Assembly (NCBI GenBank): GCA_900554325.1
Contig: USHA01000001.1
Coordinates: 1-64,000 of the forward strand
DNA length: 64,000 bases
From: an uncultured Collinsella sp.
GTDB taxonomy: Bacteria > Actinomycetota > Coriobacteriia > Coriobacteriales > Coriobacteriaceae
Direction of reading: 5' to 3'
A model generated the notes under the pieces. It was not told the origin of the DNA. It searched no databases and was given only the letters and a program-made list of their open reading frames with translations. This document shows positions 63,540 to 64,000 of this stretch, in pieces. Made by a program: the position numbers and the translations under genes. Numbering within the stretch: position 1 is the first letter of the stretch; every line of letters begins with the position of its first letter.

Positions 63540-64000
63540 TCAGATATGGCGGATGCCGTCGAGCTCTTCACGGACGTAGTCGGCGGTCATGATCTTCTTC
63601 ACGGTGCCCTCCACGTCCAGCCGATTCGTATTGTGGGAGGTGTAGGCCTCGTCGGCCATGGTCTGCGCATCGCGTCCGAGCTCGGCATTGTCGTAGTTCA
63701 GGCCGCGGATGTCCGCCGCGACGCGATAGTAGCCGCCCATGTCTTCCGATCTCAGGCGCTCCTCGCGCGTCATGAGCGTCTCGAACAGCTTCTCGCCGTG
63801 GCGCGGGCCGATGATGCTCGTCCCCGTGTCGCCGAACAGCTTCTGGACCGCCTTTGCCAGGTCTCCGATGGTGCTCGCGTCTGCCTTCTGGATGAACAGG
63901 TCACCGGGGTTTGCATGCTCGAATGCGAACTTCACGAGGTCGACGGCCTCATCGAGGTTCATCAGGAAGCGGGTCATGCTCGGATCCGTAATGGTGATAG
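63540..64000 (-). CDS. pseB: UDP-GlcNAc 4,6-dehydratase C-terminal part (PseB-like, partial)
   Basis: The last 153 codons of a dehydratase that continues beyond the window (frame open to 64000: ITITDPSMTRFLMNLDEAV). It contains DLVKFAFEHANPGDLFIQKA, GPRHGEKLFETLMTREE and an ending with EELDGIRHI. These fit PseB/FlaA1/CapD-type dehydratases, which start nonulosonic acid pathways. The N-terminal NAD motif lies outside. Confidence 0.82.
   Translation of the reverse strand, partial: ITITDPSMTRFLMNLDEAVDLVKFAFEHANPGDLFIQKADASTIGDLAKAVQKLFGDTGTSIIGPRHGEKLFETLMTREERLRSEDMGGYYRVAADIRGLNYDNAELGRDAQTMADEAYTSHNTNRLDVEGTVKKIMTADYVREELDGIRHI

Overview
The window reads as a piece of a high-GC Gram-positive chromosome. 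A Coriobacteriia gut commensal, most likely Collinsella-like, is my inference. The basis is a GlnR-type orphan response regulator next to a glutamine synthetase-like gene, an actinobacterial-style mfd/nth/lgt region, two YhgE/Pip proteins, several PTS systems and the codon bias. Almost every gene lies on the minus strand. Plus-strand genes are few: the GntR regulator, an endonuclease-like protein, one M81 peptidase and some broken fragments. I saw no rRNA, tRNA or CRISPR array.

Layout. (1) 1-6.3 kb: a mannose-family PTS (IIAB, IIC, IID), an EamA transporter, a SIS-domain deglycase/isomerase and a divergent GntR/UTRA regulator. The gene set fits uptake and cleavage of an Amadori sugar-amine such as fructoselysine. 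A near-identical 16-bp operator candidate precedes both the PTS operon and the EamA gene. (2) 6.3-35.7 kb: mostly core genes. These are a GNAT acetyltransferase, threonine aldolase, a PAP2 phosphatase, mfd, nth, lgt, a NifU-like protein, an HtrA-type protease, a GlnR-like regulator with a glutamine synthetase-like protein lacking key catalytic residues, two YhgE/Pip proteins, htpG, a split transketolase with transaldolase, pstB followed by a PhoP/PhoR pair, and a VanS-like kinase. Three long intergenic palindromes (141-150 bp) recur here. (3) 36-45 kb: a peptide/beta-glucoside locus with an M24-fold protein, 6-phospho-beta-glucosidase, two M81 (MlrC-like) peptidases, a beta-glucoside EIIBC and a DeoR regulator. 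Shared TGTTA-N5-TGTTA operator candidates and a C12 tract lie upstream of the PTS gene. (4) 45-54.4 kb: an accessory island. It holds a dCTP-deaminase-fold protein without its catalytic Glu beside a two-TM protein, DUF1653, DUF2442 with a broken DUF4160, two unknown proteins, an Abi-like gene lacking a normal start, an IS256-type element, a UDP-GlcNAc 2-epimerase remnant and a stand-alone reverse transcriptase. (5) 54.9-64 kb: a nonulosonic (pseudaminic/legionaminic-like) acid pathway on the minus strand: PseB-like, acetyltransferase, PseC-like, second acetyltransferase, CMP-transferase, synthase, two epimerases, PseG-like hydrolase and an ATP-grasp enzyme. The genes are closely spaced, several overlapping.

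The most striking signal is a run of 12 guanines inside one acetyltransferase gene of that pathway. The frame is open at this length, so slippage would switch the enzyme off, as in phase-variable surface-glycan genes of other bacteria. A second 12-base run sits just upstream of the beta-glucoside PTS operon. The catalytically degraded glutamine synthetase next to a GlnR-like regulator, the M81/PTS/glycosidase locus and the reverse transcriptase island are the other candidates for undescribed biology.
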